Positions 7,364 to 16,533 are shown, counted from the first letter of the stretch. The stretch: 64,000 nt of DNA from an alpha proteobacterium U9-1i (GCA_000974665.1 BBSY01000001.1:248001-312000); one strand, 5' to 3'. The notes: generated by a model from the sequence alone, not told the origin. A program made the numbers and translations.

Positions 7364-9070
7364 ATGGCTGCTTCGAGCCTCAATCCCACACGTGACGATT
7401 TCGCAAGTTTGCTGGACGAGACCCTCGGGTCCAAAGGCATGGTTGAAGGCCGCGTCATGGCCGCGACCGTTACCGCGATCGAGCACGATTTCGTCGTTGT
7501 CGATATTGGCCTCAAGACTGAAGGCCGTATCCCGATCCGTGAATTCCTCGTCGACGACGGCGCTGGCGCGCCGAAGGCCGGCGACATCGTCGAGGTTTAT
7601 CTCGACCGCATCGAGAACGCGCTGGGCGACGCTGTCGTCAGCCGCGAAAAAGCGCGCCGCGAGGAAGCCTGGACGCGCCTTGAGAAATCATTCGCTGCGC
7701 AGGAAGCCGTGAACGGCGCCCTCGTCGGCCGCGTGAAGGGCGGCTTCACCGTCGATCTCGGCGGCGCCAACGCGTTCCTGCCGGGCTCGCAAGTCGACAT
7801 CCGTCCGGTGCGCGATGTCGGCCCGCTGATGAACATCGTGCAGCCGTTCGCGATCCTGAAAATGGACCGTCAGCGCGGCAACATCGTCGTTTCGCGCCGC
7901 GCCATCCTCGAAGAGAGCCGCGCCAGCGAACGCGCTGAAATCGTCGGCCAGCTCAAGGAAGGCGAAGTTCGCGAAGGCATCGTCAAGAACATCACCGATT
8001 ACGGTGCGTTCGTGGATCTTGGCGGCATCGACGGCCTGCTCCACGTCACCGACATGAGCTGGAAGCGCGTCTCCCATCCGAGCCAAGTGCTCAATGTGGG
8101 CGATTCCGTGAAGGTCCAGATCGTGAAGATCAATCCGGACACGCAGCGCATTTCGCTCGGCATGAAGCAATTGCTCACCGATCCGTGGGACGGCGTTGAA
8201 GCCAAGTACCCGGCGGGCGGCAAGTTCTCCGGCCGCGTCACCAACATCACCGACTACGGCGCGTTCGTTGAGCTTGAGGCCGGCGTTGAAGGCCTCGTGC
8301 ACGTCAGCGAAATGAGCTGGACCAAGAAGAACCTGCACCCGTCGAAGATCCTGAGCACCAGCCAGGAAGTCGATGTGCAAGTGCTCGACGTGGACGGCGA
8401 AAAGCGCCGCATCTCGCTCGGCATCAAGCAAGTTCAGCAAAACCCCTGGGAAACGCTGTTGCAGCAACACCCGGTCGGCTCGCTGGTCGATGGCGAAGTG
8501 AAGAACGTGACCGAGTTTGGTCTGTTCGTCGGCCTGACGGCGGAAATCGACGGCATGGTCCATCTGTCCGACATCGCTTGGGATGCTCAAGGCGAAGAGG
8601 CGCTCGCGCGCTTCAAGCCGGGCGACAAAGTGCAGGTGAAGGTGCTCGACGTTGACGTTGAGAAGGAACGCATCTCGCTTGGCATCAAGCAGGTCGGCGG
8701 CGCCGGCGCGGGCGCCGATCCAGTCGCTGGCGCGGAATATCGCAAAGGCCAGATCATCACTGTCGAAGTGATGGAAGTGGCCTCGGGCGGCATCGAAGTT
8801 GGCTTCGGCGAAGGCAACCAGATGCGCTCGTTCATCCGCAAGTCGGACCTCTCGCGCGATCGCCAGGAGCAGCGCCCCGAGCGCTTCGCCGTGGGCGACC
8901 GCATCGACGCGATGGTGACGACGTTCGAGAAAGCCAGCCGTCGCGTTTCGCTCTCGATCAAGGCCAAGGACATGGCCGAAGAGAAGGAAGCGATCGCGCA
9001 GTTCGGCTCGTCGGACTCCGGCGCTTCGCTCGGCGACATTCTCGGCGCCGCGCTGAAGAACAAGCAATAA
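7364..9070 (+). CDS. rpsA: 30S ribosomal protein S1
   Basis: Protein of 568 residues with six S1/OB-fold RNA-binding repeats, the normal length for proteobacterial S1. Repeats are visible from recurring motifs such as [39 protein letters not shown] and [13 protein letters not shown], each ending in an RISLGxKQ strand. It binds mRNA leaders and places them on the small subunit, and is essential. The N-terminal segment (about residues 1-30, [11 protein letters not shown]) is the ribosome-docking helix. It is followed by a strong rho-independent terminator and then ihfB, the usual proteobacterial cmk-rpsA-ihfB neighbourhood. Confidence 0.98.
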   Translation: MAASSLNPTRDDFASLLDETLGSKGMVEGRVMAATVTAIEHDFVVVDIGLKTEGRIPIREFLVDDGAGAPKAGDIVEVYLDRIENALGDAVVSREKARREEAWTRLEKSFAAQEAVNGALVGRVKGGFTVDLGGANAFLPGSQVDIRPVRDVGPLMNIVQPFAILKMDRQRGNIVVSRRAILEESRASERAEIVGQLKEGEVREGIVKNITDYGAFVDLGGIDGLLHVTDMSWKRVSHPSQVLNVGDSVKVQIVKINPDTQRISLGMKQLLTDPWDGVEAKYPAGGKFSGRVTNITDYGAFVELEAGVEGLVHVSEMSWTKKNLHPSKILSTSQEVDVQVLDVDGEKRRISLGIKQVQQNPWETLLQQHPVGSLVDGEVKNVTEFGLFVGLTAEIDGMVHLSDIAWDAQGEEALARFKPGDKVQVKVLDVDVEKERISLGIKQVGGAGAGADPVAGAEYRKGQIITVEVMEVASGGIEVGFGEGNQMRSFIRKSDLSRDRQEQRPERFAVGDRIDAMVTTFEKASRRVSLSIKAKDMAEEKEAIAQFGSSDSGASLGDILGAALKNKQ

Positions 9071-9093
9071 GCATCGCTGCATAAGCGGCAGAG

Positions 9094-9125
9094 AGGGCCC
9101 GGCGCTTCGCGTCGGGCCCTTTTTC
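9094..9125 (+). terminator. Rho-independent terminator of rpsA
   Basis: An 11-base stem (AGGGCCCGGCG with CGTCGGGCCCT, one G-U pair) around a five-base loop, followed by five or six T residues, 23 bases past the rpsA stop. It separates rpsA from ihfB. Confidence 0.9.
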
Positions 9126-9212
9126 TGTCCATTTTCAAGCCGCTGGCGCAATTCCGATTGACGGCAGGCCTATGGCTCGCCTCAATAAGCGCTCAGGGAT
9201 AGGGATCCTCCC

Positions 9213-9503
9213 ATGCTGCGCTCCGAACTTGTCGCCAAACTGCAAGAAGAATTCGCACCGCTGCGCGCGCAGGACGTCGAGCACGCCGTCGACATCGTGC
9301 TCGACGAAGTTGCACAGGCGTTGGCTCAGGGCGGCCGCGTTGAACTGCGCGGCTTCGGCGCGTTTTCCGTGCGCGAGCGCGAGGCCCGCACCGGCCGCAA
9401 CCCGCGCACGGGCGCGGCGGTGAAGGTGTCGGCCAAACGCGTGCCGTTCTTCAAGCCAGGCAAGGAGCTGCGGCTCAAGGTGAATGGCGGCGTTGAGCCA
9501 TAA
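9213..9503 (+). CDS. ihfB: Integration host factor beta subunit
   Basis: DNA-bending nucleoid protein of 96 residues, partner of IhfA. It begins with the helix MLRSELVAKLQEEFAPL, contains the HU/IHF signature (GRVELRGFGAFSVREREAR) and the flexible DNA-contacting arm with RNPRTG, where the proline intercalates into the minor groove. The ending FFKPGKELRLKVN is the usual C-terminal helix. Position after rpsA is the conserved location of ihfB rather than ihfA or hupB. It ends three bases before the stop codon of the oppositely oriented SDR gene, so the two genes converge tightly. Confidence 0.93.
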   Translation: MLRSELVAKLQEEFAPLRAQDVEHAVDIVLDEVAQALAQGGRVELRGFGAFSVREREARTGRNPRTGAAVKVSAKRVPFFKPGKELRLKVNGGVEP

Positions 9504-9506
9504 GCC

Positions 9507-10274
9507 TCACATCGCCGTCCAACCGCCGTCCACGGCGAGGATAGCCCCAGTAACGTAGGCCGACGCTTCCGACGCCAGATACACCGCCGCGCCCGCAATT
9601 TCACGCGTGGACGCCGCCCGGCCAAGCGCGGTCTTAGCGCGTATGACCCCACCAGCTTCGGGCTGATCCAATGTGTGCGCCGTCATTTCCGTGCGCACGT
9701 AGCCAGGGGCGATCGCGTTCACGAGGATGCCGCGATCAGCCCATTCCACCGCGCACGTGCGCGTGAGCTGCACCACCGCGCCCTTGCTAGCCGCGTAAGG
9801 CGCTGACATCGGATCAGCCACCAGGCCCGCGAACGACGCGAGATTGATGATGCGCCCACCCCGCCCCTCCGCGATCCAACGCTTGGCCGCAGCGCGCATC
9901 ATGAAGAAGACGCCGTTGACGTTAAGGTCGAGCATTCGGCGAAGGTCAGCGTCAGGGTAATCCTCGGCCGGGATGCGCGCGCTGACGCCGGCGTTGTTGA
10001 CGACAACATCGACGGGGTAAGCCGCAATGAGAGCGTCCACCGCGGCGCTGTCGGTGATGTCGCAGGCGTGCGCTTGCGCCGCGAGGCCGGCCGCGCGCAG
10101 CCGCGACGCGGCGGCCTCCGCTCCCGCCGCGTTCACGTCCACAATGAGCGCGCGAGCGCCCCACGCGGCGCAGGCTTCGGCGATGGAAAAGCCGATCCCG
10201 CGCGCGCCGCCGGTCACCAGCACCACTCGGTCAGTGAGATCGAACATGGATCGAAAAAACGGTGCGTCGCTCAT
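9507..10274 (-). CDS. SDR-family oxidoreductase
   Basis: Short-chain dehydrogenase/reductase of 255 residues. It has the TGGARGIG cofactor-binding motif near the N-terminus, DVN after the second strand (a preference for NAD is possible), NNAG, an active-site serine in NLAS, and the catalytic YAASK. The end GAILAVDGGWTAM is the classical SDR C-terminus. It may act in sugar-acid or polyol metabolism as gluconate-5-dehydrogenase-like enzymes do, but the substrate cannot be assigned. ATG 10274 is preferred to a GTG three codons upstream. It converges with ihfB and is preceded by a histidine kinase gene on the same strand. Confidence 0.88.
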   Translation of the reverse strand: MSDAPFFRSMFDLTDRVVLVTGGARGIGFSIAEACAAWGARALIVDVNAAGAEAAASRLRAAGLAAQAHACDITDSAAVDALIAAYPVDVVVNNAGVSARIPAEDYPDADLRRMLDLNVNGVFFMMRAAAKRWIAEGRGGRIINLASFAGLVADPMSAPYAASKGAVVQLTRTCAVEWADRGILVNAIAPGYVRTEMTAHTLDQPEAGGVIRAKTALGRAASTREIAGAAVYLASEASAYVTGAILAVDGGWTAM

Positions 10275-10340
10275 GGCGCGCACCGCTGCGCTTTCAAGCG
10301 CATCTCGGCAAGCGGATTGAGACGATCGCCCCGCCGCGCC

Positions 10341-11684
10341 CTACGCTTTGACGTTGACCCACAACGTGAATGTCGCGCCCTGCCCCGGCGCACTCGTTAC
10401 ATTCACGTCGCCGCCCATGAGCCGCGCCACTTGGCGGGCGAAAGAAAGTCCCAGGCCCGCCCCTTCATGCCGGCGATCGGCGTCCTGCTCTGCCTGCACG
10501 AACGGCTCGAAGATGCGCTCGTGTTGGTCGAGTGCGATCCCGATTCCGGTGTCGCGGACGGTGAACGTCAGCACCTCGCGGCCGTCGCGCCGTTCACGCC
10601 GGGCCGTAACTTCGATCTCGCCATTGCTGGTGAATTTCGCTGCGTTCGAGACGAGCTGCATGAGCGCCTGATAGAGGCGCGCCGGGTCGATCTCGGCTTC
10701 CCCGAGCGGCGTCGCTTCGATGATCGCGAACCGGTTCTTGTTGACCTTCGCCAGTACGGCAGCCGCCTCGCGCAGCTGCTCAACGATCGCGGCGGCTTCG
10801 AATGACTCGCGCTGCAAACTCACATCGCCAGTCTCAAGCCGTGAGATGTCGAGGATGACGTTAACGATGCCCAAGAGTTTCTTGGCGGATTCGCTGATTT
10901 TCCGCGCGTCCTCCGCGAGCGCGCCCTCGGCCTCTTCGGTGATCAGCTCCGCGTAGCCGATCACCGAATTGAGCGGCGTCCGCAATTCGTGGCTCATGGT
11001 GGCAAGGAACTGCGACTTGGCCACGTTGGCTTGCTCCGCCGCCGCGCGCGCCATGGCTTGCCGCGACAGAGCCTGGAGCAAGAAGCGACGGTCAAACCCA
11101 AAAATGCCGCCGGCCGCAACGATCAGGATCAGCACCAAGGCGCCCACAGCGCTGGTGATATTGACCTCACCCTCGGCCAAGAAGGGCGCGGCAATCGCGC
11201 AAATCATCAGCGGGATCAGGCACGAGAGCAGCAACCAGCGGTGGTTGGAGAAATAGACGAAAAGGTGATTGGCCGAACCGCACACCCACCCCGTGGCGAT
11301 CACCATTCCGAGCGACTCGCCCGTCAGCCATGCGGCGAGCGGGAACACGCTGTACGAGAACGCACCAAACACGTTGATAGCGGCCAACCAAGCGAATCCC
11401 GAACGCTCATTCTTCGCGGCGATAGGTGCGGCGACACGATCTTCCAGAAACGGCCGAACGAAGAATTCCCAGGCGGCAAGAAACACCACCCAAGCGAAGA
11501 GCCACAACGCCGGCAAGACGATGCTGGCGATCGGCGCGACGAGCACCGCGAAGGTGACGCGTGACCACGTGCCTTTGCGCACAACGCCAACCGCGTCCGC
11601 AAACGGCAATTGCCAATCTGGTGCATCCATCGGCAAGGCGGCAAACGCGCGCGCCGCGCCTTGTGCAAAACTTGAAACGCGCAT
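10341..11684 (-). CDS. Membrane sensor histidine kinase
   Basis: Protein of 447 residues with six hydrophobic segments (about residues 40-190), then a HisKA domain with H-box FLATMSHELRTPLNSVIGY, an N-box QLVSNAAKFT, and HATPase motifs DTGIGI and GAGLGLSFA. It lacks an extracytoplasmic sensor domain or PAS, so signal sensing probably occurs through the membrane helices. No receiver domain and no response-regulator gene is adjacent. It is divergent from the curli locus, with about 190 bases between, so a link to curli control is possible but unproven. The ATG at 11684 follows GGGGGAC closely; a TTG three codons earlier is an alternative. Confidence 0.88.
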   Translation of the reverse strand: MRVSSFAQGAARAFAALPMDAPDWQLPFADAVGVVRKGTWSRVTFAVLVAPIASIVLPALWLFAWVVFLAAWEFFVRPFLEDRVAAPIAAKNERSGFAWLAAINVFGAFSYSVFPLAAWLTGESLGMVIATGWVCGSANHLFVYFSNHRWLLLSCLIPLMICAIAAPFLAEGEVNITSAVGALVLILIVAAGGIFGFDRRFLLQALSRQAMARAAAEQANVAKSQFLATMSHELRTPLNSVIGYAELITEEAEGALAEDARKISESAKKLLGIVNVILDISRLETGDVSLQRESFEAAAIVEQLREAAAVLAKVNKNRFAIIEATPLGEAEIDPARLYQALMQLVSNAAKFTSNGEIEVTARRERRDGREVLTFTVRDTGIGIALDQHERIFEPFVQAEQDADRRHEGAGLGLSFARQVARLMGGDVNVTSAPGQGATFTLWVNVKA

Positions 11685-11872
11685 GTCCCCCAACGTTGTA
11701 GCGGCGCGAACGCCGAATCGCCTTCTGAGAACATTTCATAGCGGATTTCGCGCTGAGAGTGGCTGGCGACGGTAACGCAGGCGGATTGCTCCCTCTGCGC
11801 GCGAAACTGTTTCAACAGAGCACATCCCCGCCGACGCGCGGGATTGCCTGCGCGCATGAAAGTTGCAGCGTG

Positions 11873-12307
11873 ATGGATATGGGGAACCGTTTTATTCCGA
11901 CCGCTTCAGCCATGCTGGCGGCGCTCGTCCTGGGCCAGGCGGCCCACGCCGACGAATTGGTGTACACGCCGATCAATCCATCGTTCGGCGGCAACCCCTT
12001 CAATTCGAGCCACCTGTTGGGCATCGCCAACGCGCAGAATGATTACGAGGCGCCGCGCGACTCGAACTCGACATTGCAGGGCGAACAATTCGTGCGCCTG
12101 CTCCAGTCACGCTTGCTGTCAGCGCTGGCGACCCGCGTCAGCGACGCCATCCTCGGCGAAGACGCCCAGCCCTCAGGCGAGATCGTTTACGGCTCTCAGA
12201 CCGTGCGCTGGGAAACATTTCTGGATTCCATTCGCCTTGAAGTGATCGACGCCGAGACGGGCGCTGTCACCGAAATCGTCATCCCGTCGCTGCCGCCGGT
12301 GGACTGA
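11873..12307 (+). CDS. csgF: Curli assembly protein CsgF
   Basis: Secreted curli accessory protein of 144 residues that binds the CsgG pore and couples curlin export to nucleation. After a signal peptide ending in AAHADE, the mature N-terminus LVYTPINPSFGGNPFN is the conserved CsgF segment that inserts in the CsgG channel. The central QxEQFVRLLQSRLLSALA helix and the C-terminal strands fit the family. ATG 11873 is chosen since it starts the signal peptide; the frame is open upstream, and no good ribosome-binding site is visible. csgG follows after five bases, implying translational coupling. Confidence 0.93.
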   Translation: MDMGNRFIPTASAMLAALVLGQAAHADELVYTPINPSFGGNPFNSSHLLGIANAQNDYEAPRDSNSTLQGEQFVRLLQSRLLSALATRVSDAILGEDAQPSGEIVYGSQTVRWETFLDSIRLEVIDAETGAVTEIVIPSLPPVD

Positions 12308-12312
12308 ACCAG

Positions 12313-13194
12313 ATGAGTTTGCTTCGTCACTCTATCGCTGCAGCGGCGCTCGCCCTCACCGGCGGCTGCGCCAGCGTGGTTCCCAATTACGACTGGGTCG
12401 CCACCAACCCCGTCGTCGCGGCGCCAACGGAATCGCAACGCAATCTCATGGCTCTGCCCCCGCCCGCGCAGCGGGTCTCGGTGGCCGTTTACAATTTCTC
12501 TGATCAAACCGGCCAGTTCCGGGACAGTGACGGCACACAAAGCCTGTCGCGCGCGGTGTCCCAAGGCGGCACATCGATCCTCGTGAAGGCGCTTCAGGAC
12601 GCCGGCAGCCGGCAATGGTTCCAGGTCGTCGAGCGCGAACGCCTCGAAAACCTACTGCGCGAGCGCCAGATCATCCGCGAGATGCGCCAGCGCTACCTGG
12701 GTGAAACCGAGATCGACCCGGACGTGCTGCCCTCTTTGCTGTTCGCGGGCGTGCTGCTTGAGGGCGGCGTCATCGGCTACGATACAAATACACTGACCGG
12801 CGGGGCTGGTGCGCGTTACCTCGGCGTTGGCGCGGCAACGCAATATCGCCAAGACACCGTAACCGTGTATTTGCGCGCCGTCTCGGTGCGCACCGGCGAG
12901 ATCCTCACCAGCGTGGTGGCCCGCAAGACCGTGGCCTCGATCGCCATCAACGCCAACGCCTTCCGGTTCGTCAGCTTCCGCGAATTGTTGGAAGCGGAAA
13001 CCGGCATCACCACCAACGAGCCTGACCAGGTTGCGCTTCAGCAGGCGGTCGAGCGCGCGGTGCAATCGCTCGTCATTGAAGGCGCGCAACTCGGCTATTG
13101 GAACTTCCAAGACCAGGCGGCCGCGCAACCCTACATCGACGCTTACGATCGCGCCCGTCATGGTGAACTTTCGTCTCAATTGGTCAGCCAATAA
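12313..13194 (+). CDS. csgG: Curli secretion channel lipoprotein CsgG
   Basis: Outer-membrane lipoprotein of 293 residues that oligomerises into the nonameric curlin export pore. It has a lipoprotein signal ending in LTGGC (Cys19), then the conserved ATESQRNLMALPPP-like segment, VAVYNFSDQTGQFRD, the constriction and transmembrane-hairpin regions (LLEGGVIGYDTNTLTGGAGA and YRQDTVTVYLRAVSVRTG), and an alpha-helical C-terminus. Length fits the family. It follows csgF and precedes two curlin genes, so the export channel, its adaptor and the fibre subunits are encoded together. No csgE or csgD was seen in the window. Confidence 0.95.
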   Translation: MSLLRHSIAAAALALTGGCASVVPNYDWVATNPVVAAPTESQRNLMALPPPAQRVSVAVYNFSDQTGQFRDSDGTQSLSRAVSQGGTSILVKALQDAGSRQWFQVVERERLENLLRERQIIREMRQRYLGETEIDPDVLPSLLFAGVLLEGGVIGYDTNTLTGGAGARYLGVGAATQYRQDTVTVYLRAVSVRTGEILTSVVARKTVASIAINANAFRFVSFRELLEAETGITTNEPDQVALQQAVERAVQSLVIEGAQLGYWNFQDQAAAQPYIDAYDRARHGELSSQLVSQ

Positions 13195-13351
13195 TCGCGT
13201 TCGCCTGCACGGCGAAATGCGGATACCCCTTTCGCGCAAGCAACGCACTTGATTCAACGCGGGCGAGGCGAAACCCTTGGCGCCATCGCGTAATACGACC
13301 CCAAACTGAACTCGGGTTCTTCGTCAGCCTTAGAAGTCGGGGTTAGTGGTC

Positions 13352-14641
13352 ATGTTGCGCAAGATTTTGGTAAGTGCATCCGTGCTGGCGCTCGTCGCCG
13401 GTCAAGCGCTCGCAGCGCCCGGCAACAACAGCAGCGTCAACCAGGAAAACACCGGCAACAGCGCGACGATTGATCAGTCCGCTGGCTCCTGGGGGTCCGA
13501 CTCCAGCGTCGGCCAAACCGGCGCCAACAACAGCGCCACGGTCACGCAAAGCGATGATGGCGCTTCGGTCGGGTCGTCCTACGCAAACAGCTCAAGCGTG
13601 AACCAAACCGGCGATGACAATTTCGCCAACGTCACCCAGTCGGGCAGCGACGCGCAAGACAGCGATGACCAAACCAATTCTTCATCGGTCGACCAGAATG
13701 GCCTCGCCTCGCAAGCCAGCGTTCTGCAATCCGGCGCCGCCTCGAACTCCTCGATCACACAGGAAGGCGCGAACCAGTCAGCTTCGGTTGATCAGAGCGG
13801 CCCCGGCTACGACGACTCGACCATCTATCAGGATGGCGACTCCCACAGCGCCACAGTGATGCAGATCGGCGCAAGCGAAAGCTCGCTCTTGACCTCCACC
13901 ATCACCCAACTCGGCACGTCGCAAACGGCTGACGTCGTGCAAATGGGCGAAGAGGCCAGCTCCAGCGTCGATCAGGACGGCGAAGGCCACGTGGCCACCG
14001 TTACGCAAGACAGCCTCGGCGGCGGCGCGCTGACGTCGACCGTCTTCCAGCGCGGCGACTTCCAAACCGCTTCGGTCTCGCAATCGGGCGCTGAGGCGAC
14101 CTCGGACCTCCAGCAACGCGGCAACGGCCATAGCGCCAACGTGCTCCAGTTCAGCGACGGCGGCGGCGTTTTGAACTCGCTCGTCGACCAACGCGGCAAC
14201 ACCCAATTCGCCACGGTCGATCAATCGGGCGTCCAGGCGGACTCCACGGTCGATCAGCGCGGCCGCGAGCACTCAGCGACGGTGTCGCAGGTCTCTTCCG
14301 GCGTGGACGGTGTGGTTTCCTACGTTTCGCAAGTGATGCGCGGGCACATCGCCAGCGTCAGCCAAAGCGGCGACGGTCCGGTCAATTCATCAGTGAGCCA
14401 AGGCGGCCGCTTCATGCAGGCGTCGGTCTCGCAGGACGGCGTCAACGTCACCTCGGAGATCTCGCAGCTTGCCGGCGAAGGCAACACTGCCGACGTGCTG
14501 CAACAAGGCGAAGACCTCTCCTCCTACATCTCGCAGGACGGCGATGGCCACTTCGCGCAAGTGACGCAAACCTCGGGCGTGGCCTCGATCTCTTCAATCG
14601 TTCAGCTCGGCGTCGGCAACACCGCGATCGTCAACCAATAA
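13352..14641 (+). CDS. Large curlin-repeat protein, major curli subunit candidate
   Basis: Secreted protein of 429 residues, signal peptide ending in GQALA, then about 400 residues of curlin repeats. Thirty-four strand motifs of the form xVxQ/xIxQ can be counted, alternating almost perfectly between an S-x-V-x-Q strand and an A-x-V-x-Q strand, which gives 17 strand-turn-strand units; E. coli CsgA has five. Loop glycines and asparagines (QxGxxNxA) match amyloid-forming curlins, with many aspartates in the loops as expected for gatekeeper positions. It probably forms the extracellular fibre exported through CsgG. The first ATG is at 13352; a GTG two codons earlier is possible. Confidence 0.9.
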   Translation: MLRKILVSASVLALVAGQALAAPGNNSSVNQENTGNSATIDQSAGSWGSDSSVGQTGANNSATVTQSDDGASVGSSYANSSSVNQTGDDNFANVTQSGSDAQDSDDQTNSSSVDQNGLASQASVLQSGAASNSSITQEGANQSASVDQSGPGYDDSTIYQDGDSHSATVMQIGASESSLLTSTITQLGTSQTADVVQMGEEASSSVDQDGEGHVATVTQDSLGGGALTSTVFQRGDFQTASVSQSGAEATSDLQQRGNGHSANVLQFSDGGGVLNSLVDQRGNTQFATVDQSGVQADSTVDQRGREHSATVSQVSSGVDGVVSYVSQVMRGHIASVSQSGDGPVNSSVSQGGRFMQASVSQDGVNVTSEISQLAGEGNTADVLQQGEDLSSYISQDGDGHFAQVTQTSGVASISSIVQLGVGNTAIVNQ

Positions 14642-14651
14642 GCCAAAAGGA

Positions 14652-14685
14652 CATGAGGGCTCGCGCAATGGCGCGGGCCCTCATG
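14652..14685 (+). promoter_or_regulatory. Hairpin covering the start region of the second curlin gene
   Basis: CATGAGGGCTCGCGC pairs with GCGCGGGCCCTCATG (15 bases, one G-U) across a four-base AATG loop, 11 bases after the large curlin stop. All three candidate ATG codons of the next gene (14653, 14668 and 14683) fall in its stem or loop. No T run follows, so it is more likely a translational or processing element than a simple terminator. Confidence 0.65.
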
Positions 14686-15225
14686 CGTTCACCCGTGATC
14701 TGGCGCGCCGCTTTTATTGCCCTTCTGCTCGGCTGGCCCGCGGCGCCAGCCCTGGCCCAATGCGGGGCGATATGCGGTGAGCTCCGCGCGCACACCGTCG
14801 AAATCTCACAGAACGGCGACGAACTCAGCGTGGCGCTCGACCAGAGCCAAGCCCGACGCGCCACCGCGCGCATCACCCAAACCGGGCAAGCCAACAGCGT
14901 GAACTTGGTGCAGTCCGGGGCGTCACGCGCAAACGTGTCGCAGGCCGGCAGCGGCAACTCAGCATCCTTGACTCAAAGCGGCGAAATCGGCGCGGCGGCG
15001 CGTCTTTGGATTTCGCAAGCAGGCGAAGGCAATTCAGTCGACGCCACACAAAATGGCGCCGACAATCGCGCCGCCTTGATCCAAACGGGCGACGGCAACG
15101 CGCTCCAGCTCGACCAGATCGGGCCCGACAACGCGGCCTTCATCGCTCAATCCGGCGCCGAACTGGCCATCGGCGTGACCCAAACGGGCGGCGGGGCCAT
15201 CAGCGTTTTCCAACACAACCGCTAA
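14653..15225 (+). CDS. Curlin-repeat protein, minor curli subunit/nucleator candidate
   Basis: Secreted protein of up to 190 residues with a signal peptide ending in APALA and about 13 curlin-type strand motifs (ISQNG, ITQTG, LVQSG, VSQAG, LTQSG, WISQAG and others). The repeats are less regular than in the upstream curlin, have more hydrophobic or charged residues at inward positions and start after a short CGAICGE segment, features reminiscent of CsgB. A nucleator role is inferred from that and from gene order. Start codon is uncertain among 14653, 14668 and 14683; the last gives the most typical signal peptide length. The start region lies in a strong hairpin. Confidence 0.82.
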   Translation: MRARAMARALMRSPVIWRAAFIALLLGWPAAPALAQCGAICGELRAHTVEISQNGDELSVALDQSQARRATARITQTGQANSVNLVQSGASRANVSQAGSGNSASLTQSGEIGAAARLWISQAGEGNSVDATQNGADNRAALIQTGDGNALQLDQIGPDNAAFIAQSGAELAIGVTQTGGGAISVFQHNR

Positions 15226-15291
15226 GCGGGGCCCTAGCTCTCCACGCGAAATGATGGCATGGCCGAAGCCAAGCTTCGACGGAGACTGCCC

Positions 15292-15726
15292 ATGTCCATG
15301 CTCAAGGAATTTCGCGAGTTCGCGCTCAAAGGCAGCGTGGTCGACCTCGCCGTCGGCGTGATCATCGGCGCGGCGTTCGGCACCATCGTCTCGTCATTGG
15401 TGGACGACATCATCATGCCGCCGATCGGCTTGCTGCTCGCGGGCATCGATTTCTCGACGCTGAAACTGATCTTGAAGCCAGCTGTCGCGGCTGTCGGCGC
15501 TGAGGGCGTCGCTGGCTATGTCGCGGGCACGCCTGAGGTAGCGATCAACTACGGCAAGTTCATCAACGCCGCGATCAAGTTCACCATCGTCGCCTGGGTG
15601 CTGTTCATGGTGATCAAGGGCATGAACGCGATGAAGCGAAAGGAAGAGGCCAAGCCCGCGCCGATCGCGGAAACGCCTGCCGACATCAAGCTTCTGACCG
15701 AGATCCGCGATCTGTTGAAGAAGTAG
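15292..15726 (+). CDS. mscL: Large-conductance mechanosensitive channel
   Basis: Inner-membrane pentameric osmotic safety valve of 144 residues. The N-terminal amphipathic helix [20 protein letters not shown], the pore-lining helix with [12 protein letters not shown] and the second transmembrane helix [16 protein letters not shown] are all present, followed by a charged cytoplasmic helix ending in LLTEIRDLL. Length is normal. ATG 15292 is preferred, with GGAG seven bases upstream; an in-frame ATG at 15259 would add residues not found in the family. It is followed by an intergenic palindromic repeat. Confidence 0.97.
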   Translation: MSMLKEFREFALKGSVVDLAVGVIIGAAFGTIVSSLVDDIIMPPIGLLLAGIDFSTLKLILKPAVAAVGAEGVAGYVAGTPEVAINYGKFINAAIKFTIVAWVLFMVIKGMNAMKRKEEAKPAPIAETPADIKLLTEIRDLLKK

Positions 15727-15730
15727 CTTC

Positions 15731-15832
15731 GTCATTCCGGGGCTCGCGAAGCGAGAACCCGGAACCCAGGGGCCGAAGAACTGTGTGTTTGCCCCCTGGA
15801 TCCCGGATCACACTCCGCGTGTCCGGGATGAC
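15731..15832. repeat. Intergenic palindromic repeat, copy 1 of the CATTCCGG family
   Basis: A complex palindrome between mscL and trpF. Outer arms GTCATTCCGG and CCGGGATGAC pair with one mismatch; inside are the small hairpin GCTCGCGAAGCGAG and arms CCAGGGGC/GCCCCCTGG. A second copy with the same architecture lies at 19678-19778. This resembles the dispersed palindromes common between genes in alphaproteobacterial genomes. Confidence 0.85.
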
Positions 15833-15864
15833 GGGAGGTTTTTTCATCGCTACCTGTGCCGCCC

Positions 15865-16497
15865 ATGCCAGACGCTAAAATTTGCGGGATCACAACCGTC
15901 GAAGCGCTCGACGCGGCGATCGAAGGCGGCGCGCGCTTTGTTGGGTTCGTGACATTCCCCAGGAGCCCGCGTCACCTCAGCATGGACAAGTTGGCCGGCC
16001 TCGCGGCGCGGGCGCGCGGGCGGGTGGAGACCGTGCTCGTCACCGTCGACGCCGACGATGCGCATCTGGCGGCGGCCATGGCGGCGGCCCAGCCTGACTG
16101 GCTTCAGCTCCATGGCAGCGAACCTCCGGGCCGCGCGCGGGAGGTCCGGCACTTCGCGCGCCGGGGCATCATCAAAGGCGTGGGCGTCGCCCGCAAAGAC
16201 GATCTAAGCAAGCTTCCGCCCTATGAGCCGGCGGTCGACATGTTCCTGTTTGACGCCCAGGCCCCGCAGGGCGCCCAACCAGGCGGCAACGCGCTGGCGT
16301 TCGACTGGGGCTTGCTGGCCGGGGCCCGGTTCGGGCGGCCCTGGCTGCTGGCGGGAGGGCTCAATCCGGGGAACGTCCGGGAGGCGATGGCTGTCTCTGG
16401 GGCGGAACTGGTGGACGTCTCCTCTGGCGTGGAAAGCGCACCCGGCCTAAAGGACCCCCTCCTGATCGCCCAATTCCTGGCAGCAGTGGAAGTCTAG
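15865..16497 (+). CDS. trpF: Phosphoribosylanthranilate isomerase
   Basis: Tryptophan-pathway TIM-barrel enzyme of 210 residues that converts phosphoribosylanthranilate to the deoxyribulose form. The start KICGIT carries the catalytic cysteine, WLQLHGSE the central conserved strand, and VDMFLFDAQ the catalytic aspartate (usually LLD). WLLAGGLNPGNV and ELVDVSSGVESAPGLKD form the phosphate-binding C-terminal end. ATG 15865 is preferred; a GTG three codons upstream is in frame. The TAG stop at 16495 is in the same frame as trpB, with no ordinary start codon for trpB in between, an unusual junction. Confidence 0.96.
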   Translation: MPDAKICGITTVEALDAAIEGGARFVGFVTFPRSPRHLSMDKLAGLAARARGRVETVLVTVDADDAHLAAAMAAAQPDWLQLHGSEPPGRAREVRHFARRGIIKGVGVARKDDLSKLPPYEPAVDMFLFDAQAPQGAQPGGNALAFDWGLLAGARFGRPWLLAGGLNPGNVREAMAVSGAELVDVSSGVESAPGLKDPLLIAQFLAAVEV

Positions 16498-16533
16498 CCC
16501 CCCCGGAGGGCCCCCCGCCGCAACTGGCAAGAC

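Noticed and set aside
7688-9151. Long minus-strand frame opposite rpsA (487 codons)
   Set aside because: Antisense mirror of the repetitive S1 domains; rpsA is certain and the antisense product is low-complexity.
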